Shown in pieces: positions 32,101-43,560 of a DNA stretch of 64,000 nt (positions are counted from its first letter, which is position 1; every line of letters starts with the position of its first letter). The position numbers were made by a program, and so were the translations under genes. The notes under the pieces were generated by a model. The model saw only the letters and a program-made list of their open reading frames with translations, was not told the origin of the DNA and did no database searches. This DNA is from Ipomoea triloba (taxonomy: Eukaryota > Streptophyta > Magnoliopsida > Solanales > Convolvulaceae): NCBI RefSeq assembly GCF_003576645.1, contig NC_044925.1, positions 14,574,794 through 14,638,793 of the forward strand, in the 5' to 3' direction.

Positions 32101-33774
32101 GATTTGGAAATTCAATATCACGAGGGCAAGGCAAACAAGCTAGTTGATGCTTTGAGCCGGAAGACAAACCATGCCCTTTAGATATTACCCGAGCAGTTAT
32201 GTAAGGAGTTTCAAGGACTCAATCTGGAAGTGAAAATTTGCGGTCAGGAGGAACAAGAAAAGAAATTATATTACATGTCGGCCACTCCAACCCTATTTGG
32301 AGAAATTAAACGAGCACAAGAAGAGGACAATTGGGTGGAGAACATTAAGGAAAAGATGATTGATGGAAAACATGGACCATTTGAACTACACCTGGATGGG
32401 AGTGTAAGGTTCCAAGGTAGGTGGATAATACCAAAAGGGCGTAAGAAGATAAAGGAGCAAATAATGAAAGAAGGCCATTACACACCTTATTCAGTTCATC
32501 CTGGTGGGGATAAATTGTATAAGGATTTGAAACAAAACTTTTGGTGGTCGGGCATGAAGAAGGATGTAGCTGAATTTGTGGCTAGATGTTTGAACTGTCA
32601 AAGGGTCAAGGCAGAAAGAAGTAAACCAAAGGGATTACTGCAACCATTAGAGATTCCGCAGTGGAAGTGTGACTCAATCTCTATGGATTTTGTGGGAGGA
32701 TTGCCTAGAACTAAGGCTGGAAACGATCAAGTATGGGTCATTGTCGATCGACTGACCAAGACAGCAAGATTCATCCCAATGAACAAAACATGGTCAATGG
32801 AAAAGTTGGCAAGAGCCTATATTAAGCATGTGGTTAAACACCACGGGGTAGCGCAAGATATCGTTTCAGACAGAGACTCACGATTTCTGTCACGTTTTTG
32901 GGAAGCGTTATAAATGGCAATGGGCACTCAACTTAAACTGAGTACGGCTTTTCACCCTGCCACTGATGGCCAAACGGAGCGAACAATACAAACGTTGGAG
33001 GATATGTTCAGAGGTTGTGTGCTCGATTTCTAAGGTTCATGGGACGAACAGTTGGATTTGATAGAATTTTCCTATAACAATAGTCACCATGCGAGTATAG
33101 GAATGGCTCCTTACGAGGCACTATATGGGCGAAAATGTCGAAGTCCTCTGTGCTGGAGCGACAAAAGCGATGTCGTTACACTTGGACCTCAGTACTTACA
33201 AGAGACTACTGAAGCGATCAAGGTAATTCGAGAGAGGATGAAGGTCGCGCAGGATCGACAAAAGTCGTATGCCGATTTGAAGCGACAGTTCACCGAATAT
33301 CAAGTTGGGGAGAAGGTGTTACTGAAAGTCTCACCCACTAAAGGAGTCAGAAGGTTTGGGAAGAAAGGAAAGTTGTGTCCTCGTTATATAGGACCTTACG
33401 AAATTCTAGAGAAGATAGGAAATTTAGCCTATCGACTAGCCCTACCGATTGAGCTTGATAAAGTACACAACGTATTTCATGTCTATCAACTTAAGCGGTA
33501 TGTACCTGACGCATCCCATGTATTAGAGCCGGATGAACTGGAGATGGATGATTCGTTGGCATACGAGGAATGACCAATTCGAATCTTGGACTCGAAAACA
33601 CGAGATACGAGGAGGAAATCAGTCAAAATGATCAAAGTCCAATGGTCAAACAACAGTCCCGAGGAAGCTACATGGGAGTTGGAAAGCGTTATGATGGGAC
33701 GTTATCCGGAATTATTTAACTCAGGTGCGTGGAATCGATCTAACTATTATGTGCCTAAACAGGTTGTGTGTTAA
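29182..33774 (+). pseudogene. gag-pol: Gag-pol of element B, 12 in-frame stops
   Basis: One continuous reading frame of about 1530 codons without any indel, broken only by stops at 29527, 29860, 30196, 30298, 30805, 31225, 31924, 32047, 32179, 32911, 33031 and 33571. Order: gag; CCHC knuckle at about 30034-30075 (CYKCGLLGHKSFQC); protease with DIGA where DTGA is expected (30388), so the active site is mutated; RT with AFIDD (31387); RNase H (from 31790, [10 protein letters not shown]); integrase zinc finger and D-D-E core (MDFVGG, SDRDSRF, DGQTERT); chromodomain-like end (33586-33720). Clearly dead, but complete in architecture. Confidence 0.93.
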
Positions 33775-33853
33775 GACTAGGCATGTTGGAAATTCGTTTT
33801 GGGTAAAAGAAGGGAATAGTGATCTACTTTGTTTTCACGGATGACAAAAAGTA

Positions 33854-33889
33854 AGTTTCGGGGACGAAACTATTTTAAGGGGGGAAAAC
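33854..33889 (+). other. Pre-PPT hairpin and PPT, element B
   Basis: AGTTTCG-GGGA-CGAAACT (33854-33871), then TTTTAAGGGGGGAAAAC up to the LTR start at 33890. Confidence 0.85.
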
Positions 33890-34112
33890 TGTAACCCCTC
33901 AGTTATTCTGATAAAGTTAGGGTTCGAAAATTTTTTTTTTTAGGCAATGACATTTATGAGAAGATCTCTCGGTACTTCAAAAGAAAATTTTTTTAGACTA
34001 AGTTATTAATAAGCTGCGATCTACGTACCGGTCACGAACCGAAAATTTTTAAGGATTTATATACAGTTCGAATTTTCCTAGAAAGTGGATTATTGAGTAC
34101 GATACGATTAAG
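33890..34112 (+). repeat. 3' LTR of element B, truncated
   Basis: The first ~220 bp match 25595-25820, after which the sequence changes completely. No TSD is recoverable. Confidence 0.85.
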
Positions 34113-34284
34113 TCCACATGTTTTCCCGTTTGAGCTCAAAACCCTACAAAACAAACTAAAGTGCCAAGAGTGGAGCTTTGCAATTGATTAACACATTAGA
34201 GCATAAAAACACCATCAATTATTCACAAAAGGATACCAAATCATTCATAATTTCATCCCAAACTAGACCCTTATACTAAGTATC
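34113..34284. other. Short unclassified segment
   Basis: Between the broken LTR of B and LTR F. AT-rich, with nothing recognised. Confidence 0.4.
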
Positions 34285-35638
34285 TGAAGGATGTGTATGT
34301 GGTGAGTGTGAATGTGAAGGAGGTATGAACGGTGTTAAAACGAAGAGTCATGAACTCCCCGAGTGTCGTATCTCTCGCGGATGGCAAATTGGAGAATATA
34401 CAGCTTTGCTACCTTGGTTTGTTTGAATAACGTTAAGATGGATCATGTGGATTTTGGTAAAAAGGATTTGTTGAGAGGGCAAAGGTTAATGAAATAAAGA
34501 AGTAAATAAAGGGAAATGAAGGTGGATGGGGCTAAGATATCATGGAGATTGGCTAAAGGTGCAAGGTAGAGTAGTGATTTCCTTTGAGTTACGGTTGAAG
34601 GAGCTTGGAACATAGTCATTAGTGGCGTCACACTCAAGCTCCCAATCCTCAGTTGGTTGGGGAATTTTATCAAACACTTTGTCTACAAGTTCCCTCCGGA
34701 TCTCATCTTCTCAGATTGAGAGCGGGAGATGTGGGTAGTGGGCTACATCTCTTTGCGATATCTCGCCAAAGAGATGATCCTATACTCTTGGAGAGATCGG
34801 GGCCCTCGATCCAACAAGATCAGACAAAACATACACACAGATTCAACATTCCCCAAAGAAATCAAAACTCATTAATCAAATTAGATCATGAACACCAATC
34901 ATCCATTCAATCTAGCCCCTATCCTAGGGATTAGCCTCTCATAGGCTTTAACAACATCAAAGCATCAAAATAGAAAAGCATATCTACAAGATCAATATAA
35001 AAAGCAAACAACTTTAAGTAAAAACGAAAAGCAAGAGAGTTCCAAAGAGAAAACAAATCTTTATAAAAGAGTTTACCCAAGAGATCTTCAAGGCTATGGA
35101 GATCTAAGTTCTCTTCTCCAAGGAGCTCCTCCTTCTCTCTTAATCCTCTCTAAACCTAACCTAAAATGTAGAATGGAAAAATGTGACAAAAGACTCCCTA
35201 AACCTAGCTGAAATGTCCCTTAAATACTAAAACATCGCGCAGATTTTCTGGTGCCGCCCCACGTCTGCCACACGCGTGTGGACTGGCGTGTACGGTTACT
35301 GAATATTTCCACGCCAGCTCACACGCGTGTGAGGCTTGTGGGCGTGGATTCTTCATTTCCGTTTCCTTTTGTTGTTTCCGGTTTGGTCTTTGTGTGCTCC
35401 CATGTGGATTGATTTTTCCTTTCAATGGTTTTATGCTTATTTTCGGTTGATTTCAGCCTTCATTCCTGTGGGCATTCTTGAAAATACTCCACACAGGACT
35501 CATTTGCAATTTGTTAGTAAGATAGCATGTAAACACGTAATTGCACTCTCTAAGACTTATTTTTAGCAAGAAATCAACTTAATAAGTTATAGATAAATAG
35601 GTACTTTTGGCGTCTATCAGTATCTTTGGCATTTATCA
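34285..35638 (-). repeat. LTR F (3' LTR, minus)
   Basis: Same family as the LTR at 43561-44895. It has the cassette at 35258-35347, a TATA-like AGTATTTAAG near 35222 and CACTC/GAGTG blocks. On the minus strand the PPT is followed by TGATAAATGCC, and 19 bases later by TGATAGACGCC, the expected LTR start of this family. The first 19 bases therefore look like the start of an E-type LTR. Confidence 0.75.
35258..35347 (-). promoter_or_regulatory. Double CACACGCGTGTG cassette, LTR F
   Basis: Two perfect palindromes in the arms-palindrome-arms arrangement, about 30 bp upstream of the TATA-like AGTATTTAAG on the minus strand. Confidence 0.6.
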
Positions 35639-38003
35639 AAGTTTACACACTTTACTTTGCTTGTCCCCAAGAAAATCTCATTCAAATCATAATCCTCTAA
35701 ATGCCAAAGATATCTAGGATAACTTAATCACATCAATTGGTCATGCAAAGTCAAGGGTGCAAGCCACCAGAGAGGGTGAGATAGCTTATTCTATCTACAA
35801 GGGGTGTTGAACATGTGCCATGCAACTCTCAGAATATATAAGGGAAGCAAAAATCCATAACTTAAAGTTTAAGCATCGGGAAAAACCTTTTCACACCATT
35901 TAACCAAGCATGTAATCTAAATGAGGTTCACCTTCTATTTTGCAAGGGCCTTAAGTCGATCCCATGGGAACGATGTGCACAACTTAACCAATCATTCACC
36001 CTAACGCCAAAGCTCTTAAACATAGAAGATAAATGAGGATAGGGGCATGGACCGCTCACCGCCAATCGCTTGGGCGGTTTCTCTTTTTTTTTTTCTCACT
36101 TTCTAGGGTAACGTCATCGGGCAACCCGACTTCATATGGAACTCCATGCTTTTTCGAAGATCGGTGCAATTGGTGCCCGAACCCTAGCAAAATGGCTCAC
36201 CTCCTCTCTATTTTCTCATCTTCTAGGATAATGCCTTTGGACAACCGACGTTACGTAGATCTCTACGCTTTTCCAAGGACGGTGTAATGGTTGCCCAAAT
36301 CCTAGCAAGATGGCTCACCTCGAATCTTATCTCTAGGAATGGCCATACTTAGCCTTTTGCCCCATGCCCCATACAATGGATAAGGGATTCCTCTTAAAGC
36401 TCACAGAAACTCTTCTTTTGCCCCATGCCCTACCAAAATTAGTTCAATTCCCGGGCTTCGCTTATCATTATCTTTCTCAAATTAAGAAGTGCACACTCCC
36501 ACTCTGAGAGATCTTTGACTAAGGTCCTAACAAAATAAGAGGTCAATAATCATGCAAGAATACAAGATTTTTGAATCTTTTGGTTCCAATTCTTCCACTT
36601 TTGGTGCAAAAGGAAAAAACTTCCAAAGGATATTCCAAGAATAAAAAATTTATTGGCACATGATCAAAACTCTTCCTGGATAACATAAACAATGCCACAC
36701 TCTTCAAAAATCAAGTACACCCAATAAGTGACCAATCAATCAATTAAGCTATCTCACAATTTAAAGCACAAAGTGCGTCATTTCCACACTTTAAACCAAA
36801 CATCGTCCTCGATGTTGCCTTGAGGACCAAGTGGAATAAAGGAGCATGGGTCTAGTCTAAATCAAGCAAATAAACCAACCATTTTCCACACTTTAGAAGT
36901 GTTTCCGGGATGAGGGGTTACAACAAAACAATCCATTTTGTGAACCAATTCAATGGAGTGCTCATCATTTGTGCAAAGTGTTATGCAAAAGCTCTCAAAT
37001 ATTTCCACACTTTAGAAATCAAAACGCTCTCAAATATTTCCACACTTTAGAATTGAAAACGGGGCATTTAAATGTAAAAAGGGATAAGAGGTTACAACCA
37101 AGTGTGCATCCCTTCTTTTTCCACACTTTAGCTTCCAAACATCTCGCCTCCGTCATCAAAGCTACATTAAGCAAGGTTAGTGAATATGAACAAATAAATG
37201 TAGTGCAATGGAGTGGCGGGACTCCCATTATTCACATTTTTTTATGCTTGAGGTGCCTCCCAAGAGTGCCACGTTTAACGTCTTTAGCCCGATTCAAATG
37301 TAAAATGAAAAACAAGCTAAAGAGCAACAATATAACAAATGCATGCAACTACAATTCCTAAAAAACAAATGCTGCTAAAAATGGAATCTAGAGCAAAGCA
37401 AAAGCAACAACATGTAAATCAATTTCCAAGTATCAAGGTAGAGCCACAAAGAGCAACCATAAGAATCCAAGATCTAATCAACAAGGATGACCAACATCAA
37501 GTGCGAAGAAATGGAGAATTGTAAACAAGCAAGACTATGGTGATGCCCCACTCTTATGGTAACCTCCCACTCTAAACTCCTAACCTATTGCGGCTACTAA
37601 CAAGCTAGGATCTAAACAAAGCCTGCTCACAACACTTCACAAAACAAGATATGCAAGAAGATATGACCTAAAGCACAAGATATAAATATGCACAAGTGAA
37701 GATTAATGGTTGGGAGTGATGTAGGAATGAAATGGAGATGCAAAACAAAGCAATTGATGAAAATGGAAGCGGGCTGGGCTGCGTCCATGCGTGGTGGCCT
37801 TTGGTCACGCGTGGGAAATATTCAAAGACCTCCTAGGAGCCATGGTCTTGACCCATGTGTGGTCTGGCTGCGTACTAGCTAGCGTGCGTACTAGCTAGCG
37901 TACGAGCGTATGCATGATCGTACGTGGTCCAGATTCCACACTTTCCCTTTTTCTCTTGAAATTACACTCCCGATTGAAGTTTTGAAGCTTCTTAGTGACT
38001 TTT
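35639..38003 (-). mobile_element. Internal 3' region of element F
   Basis: Collinear with 18438-20740 of element E: PPT, a degenerate hairpin (CTTG-GGGA-CAAG on the minus strand, 35660-35671), a single copy of the E repeat unit near 36145, the PPT ladder (36780-37135) with hairpin AACATCG-AGGA-CGATGTT (36799-36816), and the GACGTTAAAC/TTGGGAGG block (37250-37290). After that come unclassified AT-rich sequence and a decayed cassette region near 37780-37930. No coding part remains before LTR G begins. Confidence 0.7.
36780..37135 (-). repeat. Ladder of PPT-like motifs in element F
   Basis: TAAAGTGTGGAAA-type motifs on the minus strand at about 36781, 36889, 36999, 37037 and 37121, in the same order and context as in element E. 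Confidence 0.75.
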
Positions 38004-39279
38004 GATAAGCACCAATAATAGTTTGTTTTAGGGGTCATTTATGGGCTAGAATTGTATAGTTTATTACCCATTTCGTAAGAATTTCATGCATTTAGACTCA
38101 GATGTAACCAAAACTTCTAACGAGAGTATGGAAGATGTTTTTAAGGTATTCTATAGCCAAAAGGAGGACTTAAGGCCAAAACTGAGCAGAAAATGAAGAA
38201 GTCATGAAGCAGGAGCCTCCCACGCAGCCTCACACGCGTGTGGAGGGGCGTGGAAACATTCCAGTATCTCCCCACGCCCACCACCACGCGTGTGAAGTGA
38301 TCGCGGAACCCTTTGACATCCCTAAAATTCAGCTGCGGAAATTGACTATCTTGCCCCTATTTTGTTCCCTCTATATAAGACTCGTTATCCCAAGACCTAG
38401 GGAGGGAGGAGGAGGCACCCAATAATCTTAGATCTGTTTTCTTTTCTCAATTTCTTCCCCTTTTGGGAGAAAGACAAATATTCCTCCTTAGATTAGCTTA
38501 GCTTAGTATAGATGAAGATGATGATGTAGATTCAAAGCTTTCTCTAGGTAACATTCTTCTCTTATTATAAAGTTTGATCTTTTATATTCTTGCTTTGTTT
38601 CTTTTGTTGATATTAATGTTCATCATGCTAGAGTAGTGTAGTTTGGGTGTGTGTGCCCTTGTTAACCTATGGATTGATGCATAGATTTTATCTTATGATC
38701 TTGAGTATTGTGGGAGTATGATTGATGTTTGTATGGATGATGTTGTTCAAACTTTGCTTCTATTTCCGGCCGGAGTAGTTAGTGAACCGAGTGGAAGTGA
38801 GAGAGTGCGCGATAGCGGCCTCTCACGAGCCCAACTCATCTATATCTCCGCTCTTATTCCGAAAGGATGAGATTCGAGAAAAGTGGTAGGCAAGGTGTTC
38901 GATAAAATGCCTCAACCGAATGAGGATTGAGAGTCTGAGTGTGACGCCACTCGCTACCAATACTGTGACTCCCTAGATCAATCCCGAAACCCAATTCCAA
39001 GCTACCTACGATAATCAATCCTTTGGCTTAACTTTGGCATGCACCCCTTTCTTTTACCTTTTATATTTTCCATCTTATTTTACCTTCAAACCAACCATGA
39101 ACAAAACCTCTTCCTCATGATTCTTGCAACTCTTACCCTTCAACCTCTTAGATGCCAACACACTAATTCGGTTCCCATTCGCCATCCTTGAGAGACATGA
39201 CACTCGGGGAGTCTTGACTCTTCGTTTTAACACCCATTCCGTACTACTTATCCACCTCACCCTAAAATTACATCCTTCA
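38004..39279 (+). repeat. LTR G (plus), E-family
   Basis: Starts TGATAAGCACC and ends ACATCCTTCA. It is the reverse-oriented relative of LTRs E and I. It contains the cassette (38219-38306), a TATA box CTATATAAGA (38371-38380) and the shared GAGTGTGACGCCACTC block. It is followed by a partial PBS. Confidence 0.8.
38219..38306 (+). promoter_or_regulatory. Double palindrome cassette, LTR G
   Basis: CACACGCGTGTGG and CACCACGCGTGTG with CCACGC/GCGTGG arms, about 65 bp before the TATA box. Confidence 0.6.
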
Positions 39280-39282
39280 AAA

Positions 39283-39290
39283 TGGCGCCG
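39283..39290 (+). other. Truncated tRNA-Asp PBS after LTR G
   Basis: TGGCGCCG, then an abrupt change at 39291 into the antisense integrase of element H. The junction falls inside the PBS. Confidence 0.75.
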
Positions 39291-42200
39291 TTCAAATCTT
39301 GTGAACAATTTCTTTAAAAATCTCGTTACGCTCCTAGCGTCATTGTTCCGAAGTGCTTCTGCTTCAACCCACTTGGATACGTAATCCACTCCTATAAGGA
39401 TATATTTGAAACATTTGGAATCCGGAAATGGTCCTGCAAAGTCTAATCCCCATATATCGAAAATTTCGCAAGCAAGTATGTAATTCTGTGGCATCTCATC
39501 TCTCCCAGTGATGTTCCCAGTTCGTTGACATCTGTCACAGTTTCTTATACAGATTTGAGCATCCCAAAATATTGAGGGCCAGTAGAATCCTGCTTCAAGT
39601 GCTCTCCTTGCAGTTCTGTTAGCTGAGTGATGGCCCATTCGGTGGCATTCTCCCAGAATTTCATGCCCTTCAGCCTCTATTACACAACGTCGAATTATCT
39701 GATCAGCACACACTTTGAAGAGATATGGCTCGTCCCAGAAATAAAATCGAGATTCTACTATTAATTTTCTCCTTGCATGTGTATCTAAGAACTCCGGTAA
39801 TTCTCCCCCGACCAGGTAATTGGCCAGATCAGCATACCAAGGTGTGAGATAGAGACCCATCAATTTTTCCTCGGGGAAGTATTCGTTCACGTTTCCCGTC
39901 ACATCTTGTCCTGTTTCATTCTCCAACCTTGACAGATGATCTGCTGCACTATTTTCAACTCCTTTTCTGTCCACAATAGACACATCAAACTCTTGCAATA
40001 GAAGAATCCATCTGATCAGTCTTGGCTTTGCTTCAGGTTTAGACATAAGAAATCTGATAGCTGCATGATCAGTATGAATGATGACCTTTGACATCAAGAG
40101 GTAAGATCTGAATTTTTCCAATGCAAACACTATTGCAAATAGTTGTTTTTCGGTCGTCGTATAAGCTTGTTGTGGCTTCGCCAACATTCGACTAGCATAG
40201 GCAATAGGCTGAAATTTCTTGTCGTTTTTCTGCCCTAGCACAACTCCAACAGCGAAATTGCTCGCGTCACACATCAACTCAAAGGGTTGATCCCATTTTG
40301 GTCCTACAAGGATTGGAGTATGTACCATGGCATCCTTTAAATTCTGGAATGCTTTCATTGCGTCCTCATTTAATTCAAACACTACATCTTTTTCCAACAG
40401 TTTGGTCAACGGTCTTGCGATTTTCGAGAAATCTTTAATAAATCTTCTATAGAATCCCACATGTCCTAAGAAACTTCTCAGGTATGTCACATTGTGCGGT
40501 GGTGGTAAGGTTTCAATAATTGCTGTCTTAGCTCTGTCAACCTCAATTCCTTTTTTGAAATTTTATGCCCAACCACAATTCCTTTTGTGACCATGTAATA
40601 ACATTTTTCCCAAGATAATGCCAAATTCATCTTCTGGCATCGTTCCAAAACCTTTTCCAAATTTCCAAGGCATTCTTCAAAAGTTTCTCCAAAGATTGTG
40701 AAATCGTCCATGAAAACTTCCATAAAATCACCAATGAAATCTTCAAAAATAGCCAACATGCAACGCATAAAGGTGGCAGGGGCGTTACAAAGACCAAATG
40801 GCATTCTCCTGTAAGCAAATGTACCAAACGGACAAGTGAATGTTGTTTTCTCTTGATCCTCCAAGGCCACTGGAATTTGAAAGTATCCACTCATTCCGTC
40901 TAAGAAGCAGTAGTAACCATATCCACTTACTTTCTCAATCATTTGATCTATAAAGGGTAATGGAAGTGGTCTTTCCGGGTGGCTTCGCTGAGCTTCCTAT
41001 AATCAATACAAACTCTCCATCCAGTTATCTTTCTTGTAGGAATCAATTCCTTACTATCATTCTCAGTGACTGTGATTCCTCCTTTTTTTGGTACCACATG
41101 AGTCGGATTGACCCATGTGCTGTCCGAAATAGGGTAGATCATTTCGACATCCATAAGTTTGATCACCTCATTTTTCACGACTTCAAATGTGTTCGGGTTA
41201 AGTCGACGCTGCGGTTGTGCCACAGGCTTGGATCTTTCTTCCAATAGAATTTTATGCGTGCAAATGGCCGGATTAATCCCTTTCAAGTCAGTCATCTTCC
41301 AACCTATAGCTTCTTTGTTTCTTTTCAGCACTGTTATCAGTTGTTCTTTTTGTCTCTCTGAAAGATCTGTCGCGATGACAATTGGTAACTCTCTCCCTGT
41401 TCCTAAATAAGCATACTCAAGATGAACAGGCAGAGGCTTTAATTCTCCTTCATGAATTATCTCACCGTCCTCCTTCCTTTTCTCATTTCCATCATCAAAT
41501 TCCTCCCCAAATTCATCAAATTCATCCCCGTCATTTCCAACCGTTTCCTCCGAGACTTCACCAACAGAGTTTAAATTCTCAACAAATTCAGAAACACAAT
41601 CATTATCAAGCAAATTAAAACGATCGACCTCTCGGTGTAAAGTAATATGTAAAGAGTTAAGTTCATGCTCAAAAGTATTTTCATTACAACTCTTAGCTCC
41701 TATGGGACATTCCCAATTAAAATCATGCCTCTTGGCTTTGGGTACTTCACATAGATTGTCTATTTCATCATACACATAGTCAACGAAAAAGCATTCATCC
41801 CCTTCTAGAGGATACTTCATGATTTTGGTTACGTCGAAGCTGGTGGATTCGTCTCCTACACGGATAACGAGTTTGCCTTCCCCCACATCTATTAAAGCTC
41901 TAGCGGTTGCCAAGAAAGGTCTGCCCAAGATGAGAGGAATCTCCACATCTGGGTCCATATCTAAGATCACAAAGTCCACTGGAATGAATTTATCGACTGG
42001 GACTAAGACATCTTCCACTATACCCCTGGGGTATTTGGTGGATCGATCAGCTAACTGAATGCACATGCATGTAGGCTTACGAGTTCCTAAATTCAGTTTT
42101 CGATACAGGGCGAAGGGCATCAGATTAATGCTAGCACCTAGGTCTGCCAAGGCTCTATTAAAAGTAGTGCCTCCTATATTACAAGGTATAGTGAAACTTC

Positions 42201-43362
42201 CAGGATCTTTTAACTTCCTAGGCACATCCTTATGTAATATAGCAGAACATTCTTCTCCTAGCACAACAGTAGCAGTTTCAGCCAATCTCTTTTTATTAGA
42301 TAAAAGATCTTTAAGGAATTTGGCATACCTCGGCATTTCTCCTAGTGCATCAATGAATGGCATATCAATGTGTAATTGACGTAGCATTTGTAAGAACTTA
42401 TCGTACTTGGCGTTGTCGATTTCAGTGCGAAATCTCTGAGGGAACGGAAGTTTTGCTTTCGGCACAGGTGGTGGTTCTTGCATGATTTCTTTTCCTTTCA
42501 GAGAGGGTGGTGGTTGTATTTCTTCCCTTCTGAGTTCTTCTTCAAGTGCTTGTTCGACTTGCGTCGAGTTGGTGGTCTCTTTAGTGTTTATCCTTGGTTC
42601 TTCCGTCGGAATAGATTGCGGCGGAGGTGGAACAACTTCTGGAAGTGCTCTCTTGCTTCTCAGTGTTACGGCATTCACATCTGTTTCTCCTTGAGATTGG
42701 ATCATTTCCATAATCTTTGCGAGTGTGCTCTCAACCGTTTGAAGCGGTGAAAGTGTTTCGTGGCGAAGTTCTTGAATATCTCCCAGCATCTCTTTAGTGA
42801 TGGTTTCTTTAAGTCTGGCATTCTCCTCCCTCATTTCTCGGATGAAATCATTTAAGCGTTGCTCGAGGGTGATTTGGTTGTTTTCAGGCGAAAGAGACTG
42901 TTCTGTGGAAGTAAAAGAATGGGCATATGCATCGGCTCTGTCCACGTCCTCACCACGCGTGTGACTCTGCGTGGAATTGTTCCAGTGAGCTCCCACGCCG
43001 GCACACACGCGTGTGGATCTCGTGGTTGGGTCACAACTCGCAAAAATTTCAGAATTTGGATGATTTGGCTCGTCGAAGTGCGTTGGAGGGTAATAAGGAG
43101 GTATCTCGTGAGTAGGGTATCTTGGGGGTTGAAAGTGCTGAGTTACGTAAGCTTGTTTATGATAATAAATTGGTGGTAGAGGTATTGAGTATGGAAAAGA
43201 CGGTGGGTATGGAAAATGGTAGTTATGATAGTATTGAGGCGGTGGGTATGGAGGTTGGGGTTGTGAAGGATAGTAGGGATTTCTTCCGTATGGTATGTAG
43301 CTATGGTAAGCTTGATCATTAGGCGGAGGTGGATCCATGATTATGTCAAAGAATTCCTGCAA
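39291..43362 (-). pseudogene. gag-pol: Gag-pol of Athila-like element H, broken
   Basis: Minus strand. Gag starts MDPPPPND near 43338 (in frame with an upstream Met at 43362), with a Tyr/Pro-rich N-terminus, a palindrome cassette read through as codons (42941-43025) and a helical charged region. The protease-like block with DLGASINLMP follows, then the first RT motif (VCIDYRKLSEATRKDHF). A one-base deletion near 40958 and another in an A run at 40551-40556 split RT over three frames. RT has FMDDF. RNase H ([18 protein letters not shown]), the integrase zinc finger (HRMGHH, CDRC) and the first catalytic Asp (GLDFAGPF) follow. Integrase stops at 39291 before the second Asp and the Glu. Confidence 0.9.
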
Positions 43363-43538
43363 TCAAATTTTCAGGCAAAGAATCGAAGCACAAGAGGTAA
43401 CTCCGTTCATAGATTAGCGCAAGTAGTGTGTGGTTGGGTGCGTAAGTGTAAATAGCAATAAAACAAAACAAAAGAAAACGAAGTAAACAAATTATCCAAA
43501 CAATTCAATATAGTAAAACTTTAAATTCACCGTTTGCT

Positions 43539-43557
43539 ATCCCCAGCAACGGCGCCA
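43539..43557 (-). other. PBS of element H (tRNA-Asp)
   Basis: TGGCGCCGTTGCTGGGGAT on the minus strand, with one mismatch from the E and Athila sites, three bases from the LTR at 43561. Confidence 0.88.
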
Positions 43558-43560
43558 TTT

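Larger units (their letters stand above)
25595..34112 (+). mobile_element. Element B: chromovirus with truncated 3' LTR
   Basis: Order: 5' LTR 25595-28701, PBS 28705, gag-pol 29182-33774, hairpin and PPT 33854-33889, 3' LTR from 33890, which breaks off near 34112 after about 220 bp. It inserted into the 5' LTR of element E (left flank ACATC). It is related to element A but clearly diverged in the LTR. Confidence 0.9.

Noticed and set aside
25595..34112. Integrated pararetrovirus
   Set aside because: Integrase, chromodomain, LTRs, PBS and PPT identify a Ty3/gypsy element; no movement or coat protein was seen.
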